Assembly (NCBI GenBank): GCA_964465375.1
Contig: CAYXIJ010000035.1
Coordinates: 1-18,136, forward strand
From: CAJWKT01 sp964465375
Lineage (GTDB): Bacteria > Pseudomonadota > Gammaproteobacteria > Steroidobacterales > Rariloculaceae
DNA length: 18,136 nt
Reading direction: 5' to 3'
Shown here: positions 1 through 7,738 of the stretch, piece after piece
How positions within the stretch are numbered: position 1 is the stretch's first letter
Layout of the letters: every line of letters begins with the position of its first letter
Made by a program: the position numbers and the translations under genes
Notes under the pieces: model-generated
The model's database searches: none
Seen by the model: the letters and a program-made list of their open reading frames with translations, nothing else
Told to the model about the DNA's origin: nothing

Positions 1-1
1 G

Positions 2-286
2 CCGCTGATTTTTGTTGGCTTTGCTATCAACGCGTGCACTGGGTTTCTCTTTGTTATGGGAGATCCTCACCGCTATGCAGTGAATTATGCGTTCAAGGTA
101 AAAATGGTGCTCCTCCTGTGTGCCGGACTGAATGCCCTATGGTTTTCTTGGAAAATTTCACCCCAAATGAAGAATTGGACTGAGGATACTGAAGGGTCAT
201 GCTCAGCCAAATTCGTTGGCGCTGCATCACTCATTCTCTGGTTCGGTGTGGGTATACATGGTCGCCTGATCACATTTTTCGGCTGA
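2..286 (+). CDS. C-terminal part of a DUF6644-type membrane protein (5' end outside window)
   Basis: The reading frame is open to the left edge (first full codon at base 2), so only the last 94 residues are seen and the start lies outside the window. The visible part has three hydrophobic stretches: PLIFVGFAINACTGFLFVMG, a segment around KMVLLLCAGLNALWFSW, and a last one around AASLILWFGVGIHGRLITFF. The layout K-(M/L)-LL-x-A-x-x-N-A-x-x-F followed by a terminal SLxLWxGVxxxGRLI segment resembles what I recall of the C-terminal half of DUF6644 proteins, small integral inner-membrane proteins of unknown function. I infer the family from this pattern only. The next gene is 570 bases away, so it is probably not co-transcribed with the DUF3500/PQQ unit. 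Confidence 0.6.
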   Translation, partial: PLIFVGFAINACTGFLFVMGDPHRYAVNYAFKVKMVLLLCAGLNALWFSWKISPQMKNWTEDTEGSCSAKFVGAASLILWFGVGIHGRLITFFG

Positions 287-369
287 AATACATCTGGAGA
301 ATCCTTTGGTGGGAGGTGTTTGTTCTCCCTGGGGTGGGTTCGATGACTCCATAATGTTGGCAAAGTAGA

Positions 370-392
370 AGAGGTCCGTTAGGCAGACCTCT
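370..392. repeat. Inverted repeat, possible terminator of the DUF6644 gene
   Basis: AGAGGTC (370-376) and GACCTCT (386-392) form a perfect 7-bp stem with a 9-base loop. It lies about 85 bases past the DUF6644 stop codon. No T-run follows directly on either strand (the plus strand continues GACTTAATAGAAAAAAA), so it is not a textbook intrinsic terminator. Confidence 0.4.
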
Positions 393-400
393 GACTTAAT

Positions 401-427
401 AGAAAAAAATATAGAAAGCTTTTTTCT
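401..427. repeat. A/T palindrome, copy 1
   Basis: AGAAAAAA (401-408) and TTTTTTCT (420-427) are exact reverse complements separated by 11 bases. The same two arms recur at 541-557 around a single G. The repeat may be chance in an AT-rich gap, or part of an easily melted region beside the DnaA-box cluster. Confidence 0.45.
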
Positions 428-540
428 GGTCGATATTCACAGTGCAGCTGGACTTTAAATAAAAGGTGCTAATGGGGGGCTACTTAGGCCAGATTGCTTC
501 AATATTGAATAGCTATCAATTCATAATTATCTGAAAAATA

Positions 541-557
541 AGAAAAAAGTTTTTTCT
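541..557. repeat. A/T palindrome, copy 2
   Basis: AGAAAAAA (541-548), a central G (549) and TTTTTTCT (550-557) make a perfect 8-bp palindrome. It has the same arms as copy 1 at 401-427 and lies 67 bases before the first DnaA-box-like site. Confidence 0.5.
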
Positions 558-623
558 GATGTTTTTTTGATCAATCTAACAAGGATTAGGGGGATAATTA
601 AAAAGCGGTTTGATTTAAAGGAG

Positions 624-658
624 ATATCCACAAAGTTATCCACAGATTTTGTGGATAA
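624..658. promoter_or_regulatory. Cluster of three DnaA-box-like 9-mers
   Basis: TTATCCACA at 636-644 is identical to the high-affinity E. coli R1/R4 DnaA box. TGTGGATAA at 650-658 is its exact reverse complement, so the two face each other across GATTT. ATATCCACA at 624-632 differs from the consensus TTATNCACA at one base. All three lie within 35 bases, just downstream of an AT-rich stretch. That arrangement suggests a DnaA-binding locus (origin, titration site or DnaA-controlled promoter). The facing pair could equally be one 9-bp hairpin or an operator for another regulator. The surrounding genes are not the usual origin neighbours. Confidence 0.5.
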
Positions 659-798
659 AATTAATGCCAGCAACTGGCTCCATTTGGCTTACCTTGGATT
701 GCTCACACAAAACATCGACAAGACCTTATTGGGCAATGGGGTCCCTGATTTTTTTGTCCTTTTTTTCTATGTAGATTCCAATTTTATATACCCCACGA

Positions 799-812
799 AC
801 CCCAATGGGGGT
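799..812 (+). repeat. Short GC hairpin before the DUF3500 gene
   Basis: ACCCC (799-803) and GGGGT (808-812) can pair across the loop AATG. The 3' arm is a G-rich stretch that would act as ribosome-binding site for the alternative ATG at 823. Pairing would hide it, which adds to the case for the downstream start at 856. Confidence 0.35.
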
Positions 813-855
813 GTAAGATCAAATGAAGCATTCTAGGGAGCGCGAGAGGTTAGAA

Positions 856-1968
856 ATGAGCCGAGCTATTTTGGGTATCAGTGTCTTCTGTTTCTTTATA
901 ACGAGTTTCGGGCAGGGTGTTCCTGAGATGCCTGAGCCCGACCGCACTCAGGTAAGGGAGGATATGACTAATGCGGCTAGTTTACTCTGGTCAAGCATCT
1001 CCGGAGAAGCGTCTCGAGTTGAGAGTCTAGTGCGCTACTCTAGACAGGATCTTCTCAGCCTATCTCTCCACGATGAGGCAAGACGGGACTGGGTGTACTG
1101 GCCTAGAGAGCGAGTAGGGTTGCCGTTGCAGCTGATGTCAGCCGAGCAGCGGGTCATGGTTCAGGATTTGCTGACATCGATTCTTAGTGCTTCGGGTTAT
1201 CTCAAAGTTGTACACATCATGCAACTTGAGCAGGTTTTGGCTGCGCTGGAAGATTTAGGTTTGCCGCGGGGGGTTCACCATTACGTGATTGCTTTTTTTG
1301 GCCGCCCTTCTATGGTTGAACCATGGGCTTGGCGTTTTGAAGGACACCATGTGTCATTGAGCGTTACAGTGTCTCCAGATGGAGTTCGAGTCACCCCTTC
1401 TTTCTTGGGGGCAGATCCGGCAGAGACGATTACGGGGCCGTTGGCAGGTTTCCGCCCTTTGCATGCAGAGGAAGATCTGGGACGGCAATTAATTCGCTCA
1501 ATGAGCCAAGCTCAGCGAGCTCAAGCTGTTCTTTCTACGGTTGCACCGCAAGATATTTTTTCCACTAACCTTGATATGGGAAGGTCAAGGAACAAAGACC
1601 GGAATACCTGGGATGACTGGAAGAACACTTTAAGGCCAGAGGGTATTTCGGTCTCGAGTCTGAGTCAGAGCCAACAGAAATTGGTTAGGCGCATCTTAGA
1701 AGAGGTTGTCACTCGATATCGTCCAGAGATTTCAATGGCTTATCTTGAGGGCGTCAACCTTCATCAGCTTAGCTTTGCTTGGATGGGGAGCTTGAATGAA
1801 AGGTCTCCGCACTATTATCGACTGCAGGGCACTGATTTCGTTTTTGAATATGACAATACTCAAGATGGTGGAAATCACATCCATTCGGTTTGGCGCAGCC
1901 TCACTGGTGATTTCGGCGACGATATCTTGGAACAGCATTATCGTTTATCACATGCTCAACTTAACTAG
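856..1968 (+). CDS. Exported DUF3500 family protein
   Basis: This 370-residue protein matches the DUF3500 pattern I know: a W-x-Y-x-P-x-x-R-x-GL-x-L stretch, then MSAEQR, LSASGY, a run of LE pairs, an FG-x-P segment, W-x-WR-x-EGHH-x-S near the middle, a GADPAE segment and a later repeat of the xSQAQR type. The family's function is unknown. I chose ATG 856 because GAGAGG lies just upstream and the product then starts with a compact signal peptide (MSRAILGISVFCFFITSFGQ). ATG 823 would add 11 charged residues before it. The protein is therefore likely periplasmic. Only seven bases separate its stop from the PQQ dehydrogenase start, so the two are surely one operon, which suggests the DUF3500 protein acts with, or on the same substrate as, that enzyme. 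Confidence 0.85.
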   Translation: MSRAILGISVFCFFITSFGQGVPEMPEPDRTQVREDMTNAASLLWSSISGEASRVESLVRYSRQDLLSLSLHDEARRDWVYWPRERVGLPLQLMSAEQRVMVQDLLTSILSASGYLKVVHIMQLEQVLAALEDLGLPRGVHHYVIAFFGRPSMVEPWAWRFEGHHVSLSVTVSPDGVRVTPSFLGADPAETITGPLAGFRPLHAEEDLGRQLIRSMSQAQRAQAVLSTVAPQDIFSTNLDMGRSRNKDRNTWDDWKNTLRPEGISVSSLSQSQQKLVRRILEEVVTRYRPEISMAYLEGVNLHQLSFAWMGSLNERSPHYYRLQGTDFVFEYDNTQDGGNHIHSVWRSLTGDFGDDILEQHYRLSHAQLN

Positions 1969-1975
1969 TCAAACT

Positions 1976-4063
1976 ATGAATAAGCGTATGTGTTCTGTTA
2001 TTCGAAATCCACGGATGATGCTTGGGTCCAGAGTCATTCTTGCGGTGTTTTTTCTTCTACCCTTAGTAGGATTGACCCAGGAGGTATCCATAACGCCTGC
2101 ACCCGCTTTTTCAAAGAACGAACTAACTAAATTACCCACTAGTAATTGGCTAACAAATGGAGGAGATCTTTACAATCGGCGTTATTCACCTCTTACTCAA
2201 ATCAATCACGACAATGTTGGCAAACTGAAGGGAGTATGGAGAACACACTTAGATGGCTCGGGTATTGGTTCAAAATATTCAGGGGAGGCACAGCCAATTG
2301 TTTACGCAGGCGTGCTGTACATTGTCACCGGAGCAGATGACGTGTTTGCCATAAGTGTTGAGACAGGCGAGAAGTTATGGACTTACAAAGCTGAGCTTGA
2401 TCCGAACATTTCAACAATCTGCTGTGGCTGGACAAGTCGAGGCGTAGGGCTAGGCGAGGGAAAGGTATATCTTGGTCAGCTCGATGGCCGGCTTGTTGCT
2501 CTGGATCAGCAGGATGGTGAGGTAGTCTGGTCTATTCAGGCTGAATCTTGGGAGGAAGGCTACAGTATTACCAGTGCACCGCTTTATTACGATGGATTAG
2601 TGATTACGGGTTTTGCAGGAGCAGAGTACGCTACACGCGGCCGAGTTAAGGCTTATGATGCCGACGATGGTAGTCTGGTGTGGACCTTTTACACGGTGCC
2701 TGGTCCTGGTGAGTTAGGGCATGATAGTTGGCCACAGGATAATGAAGTTTGGCGTTTCGGTGGTGCAACGGTCTGGCAAACCCCAGCAGTGGACCCTGAT
2801 TTAGGTCTCCTTTATTTTTCGACCGCCAATCCCGGACCTGATTTTAACGGCGCGGTGCGCGCTGGGGATAATTTGTTTTCTGCATCTATCGTCGCGGTTG
2901 ACGTCGCAACCGGTAAATATAATTGGCATTACCAGCAGATTCACCACGATTTGTGGGATTTTGATTCCGCTAATCCGGTGGTGCTTTTTGACTTGGAATT
3001 GGATGGAGAGTTACGTAAAGCGGTCGCCGAGGTTAATAAAAACGGCTGGGTATATATTCTTGATCGGATAACAGGAAAACCACTGATTGGAATTGATGAG
3101 CATCCCGTTCCCCAGGATCATAGGCAGGCAACGGCTGCGACTCAGCCAATACCTATCGGGGATCCTGTCAGTCCTTTAACCATCGATGTTCCGCCGGAAG
3201 GTTACACACTCACTCATGAAGAGCACGTTTACGTTCCCTTTTGGACGGAACGAGTAGTGGGTAAGCGGGGTGGAGCCAATTGGCCGCCAAGTTCGTATGC
3301 TCCTCCAACACAAACACTTTATGTTTGTGCCAGTGAGAGACTGTCTTTTTATGAGACCAATCCTGATGCAACCGAAATGCCGGAAGCAGGAGAGCGCTAC
3401 ATGGAGGGACGTTTTGGGGGTGTTGCCTCGTTGTCGACGACGGGTATTTTGGCCGCCATGGACATGAATACCAATCGTGTTTTATGGAATCAGCGATGGG
3501 CCGATCGCTGTTACAGTGGCTCGGCAGTGACAGCTGGTGGTCTTTTGTTCATAGGTCGCAGCGATGGGCGTTTTATGGCTTTTGATGCAGCAAGTGGCAT
3601 GCCGTTATGGGAGTTTCAAACAGGTGCCGGGGTTAATGCCCCGCCTAGTGTTTTTGAGCACGATGGGCAGCAGTACATTGCAGTGTATTCAGCGGGAAAT
3701 TTATTCGCAGGTTCTACCCGAGGCGATAGCGTATGGCTTTTTTCACTGAATGGGACATTGGGACCAGTCAATGCTCCAGTACCTACGAGAAGTAGTGGGC
3801 GTGGTGGACGCGGTGTCGTTGGTAACGTAAATGCGGGCCGAATGCTTTATGCGCAAGCTTGTCTGCCCTGTCACGGAGTGGATGGACAGGGGGGGCATGG
3901 TGCGGGTGCCGCGTTAACGGTGCCCCAGGATTTGACGGCAGTTATACAGGTCGTGACTGAAGGGGCAAATGAAATGCCTCCCTTTGGCAACCAGCTGACA
4001 ATTGAGCAAATCCGTGATGTGAGTACTTACCTTGTAGAGGAGCTTCTACTATCCGAATTGTGA
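1976..4063 (+). CDS. PQQ-dependent dehydrogenase with C-terminal cytochrome c (quinohemoprotein type)
   Basis: The product is about 695 residues: a signal peptide (hydrophobic core VILAVFFLLPLVGL), a PQQ beta-propeller to about residue 600, a Gly/Arg-rich linker and a cytochrome c domain. Propeller hallmarks are NGGDLYNRRYSPL near the start, vicinal cysteines 149-150, a GAE segment with Glu217, Asn285 in STANPGP, and HHDLWDFD with the likely catalytic Asp328. The cytochrome domain has C629-L-P-C632-H633 for covalent heme and Met667 as the probable sixth ligand. Such enzymes oxidise alcohols, aldehydes or sugars in the periplasm and pass electrons from PQQ to heme. The substrate cannot be read from sequence. 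ATG 1976 is chosen as the first start past the DUF3500 stop; ATG 2015 or 2018 would also keep the signal peptide. No clear Shine-Dalgarno precedes it, so translational coupling is likely. Confidence 0.93.
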   Translation: MNKRMCSVIRNPRMMLGSRVILAVFFLLPLVGLTQEVSITPAPAFSKNELTKLPTSNWLTNGGDLYNRRYSPLTQINHDNVGKLKGVWRTHLDGSGIGSKYSGEAQPIVYAGVLYIVTGADDVFAISVETGEKLWTYKAELDPNISTICCGWTSRGVGLGEGKVYLGQLDGRLVALDQQDGEVVWSIQAESWEEGYSITSAPLYYDGLVITGFAGAEYATRGRVKAYDADDGSLVWTFYTVPGPGELGHDSWPQDNEVWRFGGATVWQTPAVDPDLGLLYFSTANPGPDFNGAVRAGDNLFSASIVAVDVATGKYNWHYQQIHHDLWDFDSANPVVLFDLELDGELRKAVAEVNKNGWVYILDRITGKPLIGIDEHPVPQDHRQATAATQPIPIGDPVSPLTIDVPPEGYTLTHEEHVYVPFWTERVVGKRGGANWPPSSYAPPTQTLYVCASERLSFYETNPDATEMPEAGERYMEGRFGGVASLSTTGILAAMDMNTNRVLWNQRWADRCYSGSAVTAGGLLFIGRSDGRFMAFDAASGMPLWEFQTGAGVNAPPSVFEHDGQQYIAVYSAGNLFAGSTRGDSVWLFSLNGTLGPVNAPVPTRSSGRGGRGVVGNVNAGRMLYAQACLPCHGVDGQGGHGAGAALTVPQDLTAVIQVVTEGANEMPPFGNQLTIEQIRDVSTYLVEELLLSEL

Positions 4064-4117
4064 GCTTGTTGCGATTAGGTGGGTTGTTAGTTTTGTCGCT
4101 ATCGCCCCATTTGGATT

Positions 4118-5473
4118 CTAATGGATTGTGTAAGTTATGCTGACATAATAGAACAGTGCATTCTTATTAAGCTCCAAGTCCTTGAGGTAGGACCCAGCAA
4201 AGAAAGCGCTCACACCCGTAAGCAAGGTTAGCCGTCCTGAAAATAGTGGTGCCTGTAGGGCAACATCAATTTCCTTTCCTACGTAGGGATTTACATTTTT
4301 TGTCGCAACTCTGACAGGTGCGAGCCCAGCATGATACCAAGCATCTGTGTCTTCCTCAGAAAGCCAGAATGTATTCCAGCCGAGATGTATTCTTGTGCTC
4401 CTCCCGACTTGCTTTGAATATCTGAGCTCAAGATTTTGGACATTCTGTAGTGAGAAGAGGTCCATATAGCCATAATAGGGGTGGTTCGAGGGGTAGAGAT
4501 TATCGAAAGTGCCATGTTGAATGTCGTTAGGATCGGAGTCACCGGATGCGAAACTGTAAGCGAGATTAAGGCTGCCGCGCTTGAAGTTGCGTCCGATTTC
4601 CCCATGTATCATCCATGCTGAGTGCTCCTTATTATCAAAATTTCCAAATTGATAGGCTGCCTGAAGGTCGGGCCACCACCATAGATCTTCGTTCATGAAA
4701 CGCATGCCGACAGTGTTGACCTTGTCTCCAAATTGCCTGTTCTTTCTGTGGTAAAGCCAATACTGAAGCTGACCATCTTTGAGGGTAGCGTTATCCGTCA
4801 CAAAGACACCATGAAAGCTACTATCTAAATATCGATTGTCAGCCCTGGTTTGGTCATTAGCGTTTTTTGGGTCTATTGCAACTAACCGGCTTAGAAACAT
4901 ATCCACCTGTCTTTTTTCAGAACTACCCCATGTGAGTCGAATGCCATCATGGACTCTGGCCGTATTGACCCATTCGAGTGACGCAACCAAACGGCCGTCG
5001 CCTAATTGAAATTTCTGTCTGCCGATCAGGAGATTTATATTTTTTAGTTTCCAGTTCCAATTGGCTTGATGAATATCCAGATGATCCTCGAACACATTGG
5101 CTTTGGTATTGCTATTTATCGGGGGATAGCCTCGCAAACTCTCTCCGGCAACTCTTGTATCCTGCAGTTCAACATAACCCCGGTGTCCCTTAGGAGTGGC
5201 GTAACTTGCATGCAGCCGTGTCCTGGTTAGCACATAATCTTGCGAGGAGTTATCAAAATTGAAGTCCTGTTTCCTTTCAAGCCGGCTTCTTATGGAAGCA
5301 CCCCACTGAAAGGCATTGATCGGTTGTTGTGTGGGCGTGGTGTTAGTGGCAAGGTTAGCTGGGAGCACTTTCGAGTGTGGTTCAGCCACGGCTTGGTAAG
5401 GTGCAGTCCAGCAGACTAATGAAGCTAATGCCGTCATCACATTGGAGTTTTTGTTGATTTTCTTTAGATCCAT
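4118..5473 (-). CDS. Alginate-export-family outer-membrane porin
   Basis: This 451-residue protein begins with a signal peptide (MDLKKINKNSNVMTALASLV..., likely cut after AVA near residue 30). The mature part is rich in alternating aromatic and polar residues typical of beta-barrel strands. The stretch LIGRQKFQLGDGRLV followed by EWVNTARVHDGIRL is the conserved core of the alginate_exp family, as is the early RSRLE strand. Despite the name, family members serve as diffusion channels for many anionic or organic substrates in the outer membrane. It ends in Ile-His rather than the usual terminal Phe. It is transcribed towards the PQQ gene with 54 bases between stops and no clear terminator there. 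I infer it admits a substrate used by nearby periplasmic enzymes, without direct evidence. Confidence 0.85.
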   Translation of the reverse strand: MDLKKINKNSNVMTALASLVCWTAPYQAVAEPHSKVLPANLATNTTPTQQPINAFQWGASIRSRLERKQDFNFDNSSQDYVLTRTRLHASYATPKGHRGYVELQDTRVAGESLRGYPPINSNTKANVFEDHLDIHQANWNWKLKNINLLIGRQKFQLGDGRLVASLEWVNTARVHDGIRLTWGSSEKRQVDMFLSRLVAIDPKNANDQTRADNRYLDSSFHGVFVTDNATLKDGQLQYWLYHRKNRQFGDKVNTVGMRFMNEDLWWWPDLQAAYQFGNFDNKEHSAWMIHGEIGRNFKRGSLNLAYSFASGDSDPNDIQHGTFDNLYPSNHPYYGYMDLFSLQNVQNLELRYSKQVGRSTRIHLGWNTFWLSEEDTDAWYHAGLAPVRVATKNVNPYVGKEIDVALQAPLFSGRLTLLTGVSAFFAGSYLKDLELNKNALFYYVSITYTIH

Positions 5474-5528
5474 AATTCGATACTACTAGGGAAATGGAGT
5501 TTCAGAAATTTCAAGATAGAATCTCTGC

Positions 5529-5957
5529 ATGAATGTATCATTTCGGGTAGTGATTTCGGAAGAGGATCTAACTAAAGCCATGGTCGTTCGTGGAATCGTT
5601 TTCTGCGGTGAGCAAGGCATCCCATACAAAATTGAGCGCGACCAACTAGAATCAAGTGCTATCCATGTTATTGGAGAGATCGGAAGCGAGCCTGTAGCTG
5701 CGGGGAGGGTTCGGTTTTTAGATAGCCACGCTAGACTCGAGAGGATCGCAGTTCGGGCGCCCTACCGTAGCCAGGGTATCGGTCACAAGTTGACAGAATT
5801 TCTTGTTTTTGTAGCGCGTGAGCGTGGCTATACGACTTGTCTTATGAACGCACAAGCTCACTTAGAAAGCTTGTATGTGGAACTCGGGTTTAAAGCAACC
5901 GGAAAAAAATTTCTTGAAGCAGATATCGAGCACGTACTGATGACTCGAGAGGATTAA
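5529..5957 (+). CDS. GNAT family N-acetyltransferase
   Basis: This 142-residue protein is the right size for a single GNAT domain. It shows the ElaA/YjcF-like layout: R-x-x-VF-x-x-EQGIP near residues 21-32, a D-x-L-ES-x-A-x-H stretch, the strand LERIAV (70-75) and the acetyl-CoA loop R80-S-Q-G83-I-G85, followed by a C-terminal LYxxLGFxxTG strand-loop. It should transfer an acetyl group from acetyl-CoA to an amine in the cytoplasm; the acceptor is unknown. It starts 55 bases from the divergent porin start, so a small shared promoter region lies between. The next gene begins 15 bases after its stop, suggesting co-transcription with the serine hydrolase. Confidence 0.88.
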   Translation: MNVSFRVVISEEDLTKAMVVRGIVFCGEQGIPYKIERDQLESSAIHVIGEIGSEPVAAGRVRFLDSHARLERIAVRAPYRSQGIGHKLTEFLVFVARERGYTTCLMNAQAHLESLYVELGFKATGKKFLEADIEHVLMTRED

Positions 5958-5972
5958 ATTGACCGGAAAAAA

Positions 5973-7079
5973 ATGGCAAAGCAAAAAGTTCCAACTGGCA
6001 AAGCCCTAGACCAGGCAGCAATAGTAGTGAAGCAGTTTATAAAGGCTGGCGCAACGCCTGGTGCCGCAGTACTTGTGGGACGGCATGACCGAATCTTGCT
6101 GGATCGTGGACTTGGATATTTGAGCTATCAGGATGATGCTCCGCCAGTGACGTCCGAGACCATCTACGATCTCGCCTCACTGACTAAGGTACTCGTCACA
6201 ACGACCCTTGCGATGCTGTATTACGAACGTGGGCTGTTGGATCTTGATGGGCCGGTTAAGGACTATATTGCTGAGTTTCATGGTGGCGACAAAGATCAGG
6301 TACGCATTAAAGATTTGTTAGCTCATTGTGGTGGGTTGGTGTGGTGGACGGATTTGTACAAGCGGTTCGAGGGTAAGACACCGGATGAAACCAAGACGAA
6401 ATATCTACAGGCGATTTGTGAAATGCCACTGAATTATCCACCCAGAACCCAGACTGTCTATTCTGATCTTGGGTTTATCCTTCTCGGTGAGATTTTAGAA
6501 CGGATAGGTAAAGGGCAGCTGGATACCCTAGCAAAGACCTGTATTTTTGAACCCCTTGGCATGAGCGAAACTACTTTTCGACCGAGGTTTTCTGACAATA
6601 TTGCTCCTACCGAAGAAGATGAGTGGCGTGGACGTATCGTGCAGGGTGAGGTTCACGATGAGAATGCTTTCGGCCTGGGTGGAGTTGCACCCCATGCAGG
6701 AGTTTTTTCAACTGCGCGAAGCCTTGCGCCATTTCCGCGTATGTTATTGAGCGGGAGAAATGGCAGCGATAAATCTTTACTCAGCACTGGAACTATCAAG
6801 TACTTCACGTGCCGTGCGAATCTCGTATCCGGTAGCGGCAGAGCGCTTGGCTGGGATACGCCAAGTGATGAAAGCTCTTGTGGTCACTATTTTTCTGAGT
6901 CTTCATTCGGTCACACAGGATTTACCGGCACGTCGCTATGGATCGATCCCAAGCATGATGTGTTTATGATATTACTGACCAATCGTGTGCACCCAAGAAG
7001 GGATAATCAAAAGATCATAGCGCTGCGGCCTGCTTTTCATGATGCAGTAATGACGGATCTGGGCATGACAGTCTCTTAG
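5973..7079 (+). CDS. Serine hydrolase of the class C beta-lactamase fold
   Basis: This 368-residue protein carries the three signatures of the family: S69-L-T-K72 (nucleophile and base), Y163-S-D at the YxN position, and H314-T-G316 replacing the KTG triad, as is common in esterase members. No signal peptide is present at the chosen ATG and no better start exists, so it is probably cytoplasmic. That argues against a true beta-lactamase and for an esterase, amidase or D-aminopeptidase-like role. It follows the GNAT gene by 15 bases and is probably in the same transcript. About 178 bases without a gene separate it from the next unit; I see no clear terminator or promoter there. Confidence 0.88.
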   Translation: MAKQKVPTGKALDQAAIVVKQFIKAGATPGAAVLVGRHDRILLDRGLGYLSYQDDAPPVTSETIYDLASLTKVLVTTTLAMLYYERGLLDLDGPVKDYIAEFHGGDKDQVRIKDLLAHCGGLVWWTDLYKRFEGKTPDETKTKYLQAICEMPLNYPPRTQTVYSDLGFILLGEILERIGKGQLDTLAKTCIFEPLGMSETTFRPRFSDNIAPTEEDEWRGRIVQGEVHDENAFGLGGVAPHAGVFSTARSLAPFPRMLLSGRNGSDKSLLSTGTIKYFTCRANLVSGSGRALGWDTPSDESSCGHYFSESSFGHTGFTGTSLWIDPKHDVFMILLTNRVHPRRDNQKIIALRPAFHDAVMTDLGMTVS

Positions 7080-7257
7080 GGTGCGCGGAGGGCTCGTGTA
7101 CTAGTTTGCATCCCGCATATTGCTTTGCAGAAGAGTGCTCATCGCAAGACCCTTAGTTCAACGAAACAAAAATTGAGATCTGCTTGTAAGAATTGGACTC
7201 AGATCGTAAAGTCAACACACTTTAATTGTGCACACGAATGGAAGTTTGGGGTGTGAA

Positions 7258-7701
7258 ATGAAACAGGCCACCGCTCATCCACTATTTTACATGTTGGTTT
7301 GTTTCGCCACTGTTGGTAGCGCTTTTGCACAAGATGGAGATATTGATAGAACGCCCGAAAATTGCATTGTTGTTCGGGATATCCGTCGTACGACGGTAGT
7401 GGATGAGCACAACATCCTATTCTACATGCGTGGTGGAAAGATTTATCGAAACTATCTGCCTCGCGCTTGCCCGAGTTTGGCCCGACAAAAACGTTTTATG
7501 TACCGAGCATCTGTTGGGAGGCTATGTGATGTTGATTGGGTTGATGTGATCTACAGTTTCGGTGGGGGCTTTGATAAGGGCTCCTCTTGTGGTCTAGGAA
7601 AATTTTATGAGATCAGCGAAGAAGAAGTGGAGATACTTAAGATTGAACCGGGTGATATCCTGAAAGAACCGGAAAAAGTGGATTTCAAGCTAACCGGCTA
7701 A
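7258..7701 (+). CDS. Exported DUF6491 family protein
   Basis: From ATG 7258 the product is 147 residues with a clear signal peptide (MKQATAHPLFYMLVCFATVG, cut after AFA). GGGGTG lies upstream of this ATG; the alternative ATG at 7228 would add ten residues before the signal peptide. The mature protein shows the DUF6491 pattern: NCIVVRDIRRT, VDEHNILFYMRGGKIYRNYL, a CPSL turn, a tyrosine-rich strand, a GRLCDVD stretch and a final CGLGKF. It has exactly four cysteines after processing, suggesting two disulfides in the periplasm. The family has no known function. Its stop lies 37 bases before the ThDP enzyme start, so it probably opens that operon. Confidence 0.8.
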   Translation: MKQATAHPLFYMLVCFATVGSAFAQDGDIDRTPENCIVVRDIRRTTVVDEHNILFYMRGGKIYRNYLPRACPSLARQKRFMYRASVGRLCDVDWVDVIYSFGGGFDKGSSCGLGKFYEISEEEVEILKIEPGDILKEPEKVDFKLTG

Positions 7702-7723
7702 ATTAATGTGGGTAACGAACTCT

Positions 7724-7733
7724 AGGAAAGGGG
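7724..7733 (+). promoter_or_regulatory. Strong ribosome-binding site for the Tat-ThDP enzyme
   Basis: AGGAAAGGGG ends five bases before ATG 7739. It fixes the start there rather than at ATG 7706, and places the Tat motif about 20 residues from the N terminus, as expected. Confidence 0.75.
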
Positions 7734-7738
7734 ACAAT

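Larger units (their letters stand above)
287..855. other. 570-base AT-rich non-coding gap with DnaA-box-like cluster
   Basis: I find no convincing gene here. One open frame at 567-836 is low-complexity, has no recognisable motif and no good ribosome-binding site. The stretch from about 395 to 660 is clearly AT-rich, with long A and T runs. It holds a 7-bp hairpin (370-392), two A/T palindromes (401-427 and 541-557), three DnaA-box-like 9-mers (624-658) and a short GC hairpin just before the DUF3500 gene (799-812), each listed separately. The promoter of the DUF3500/PQQ unit must lie here or upstream, but no well-spaced -35/-10 pair could be assigned by eye. Confidence 0.7.

Noticed and set aside
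636..658. The facing TTATCCACA pair read as an intrinsic terminator
   Set aside because: The stem is AT-rich, no T-run follows on the plus strand, and no gene ends just before it; DnaA boxes explain the exact 9-mers better.
567..836. Open frame of 89 residues in the AT-rich gap
   Set aside because: It has no good ribosome-binding site, no recognisable motif, low-complexity composition, and covers the DnaA-box cluster and a hairpin.
5973..7079. Annotation as an antibiotic-resistance beta-lactamase
   Set aside because: There is no signal peptide, the KTG triad is HTG and YxN is YSD, as in esterase-like relatives.
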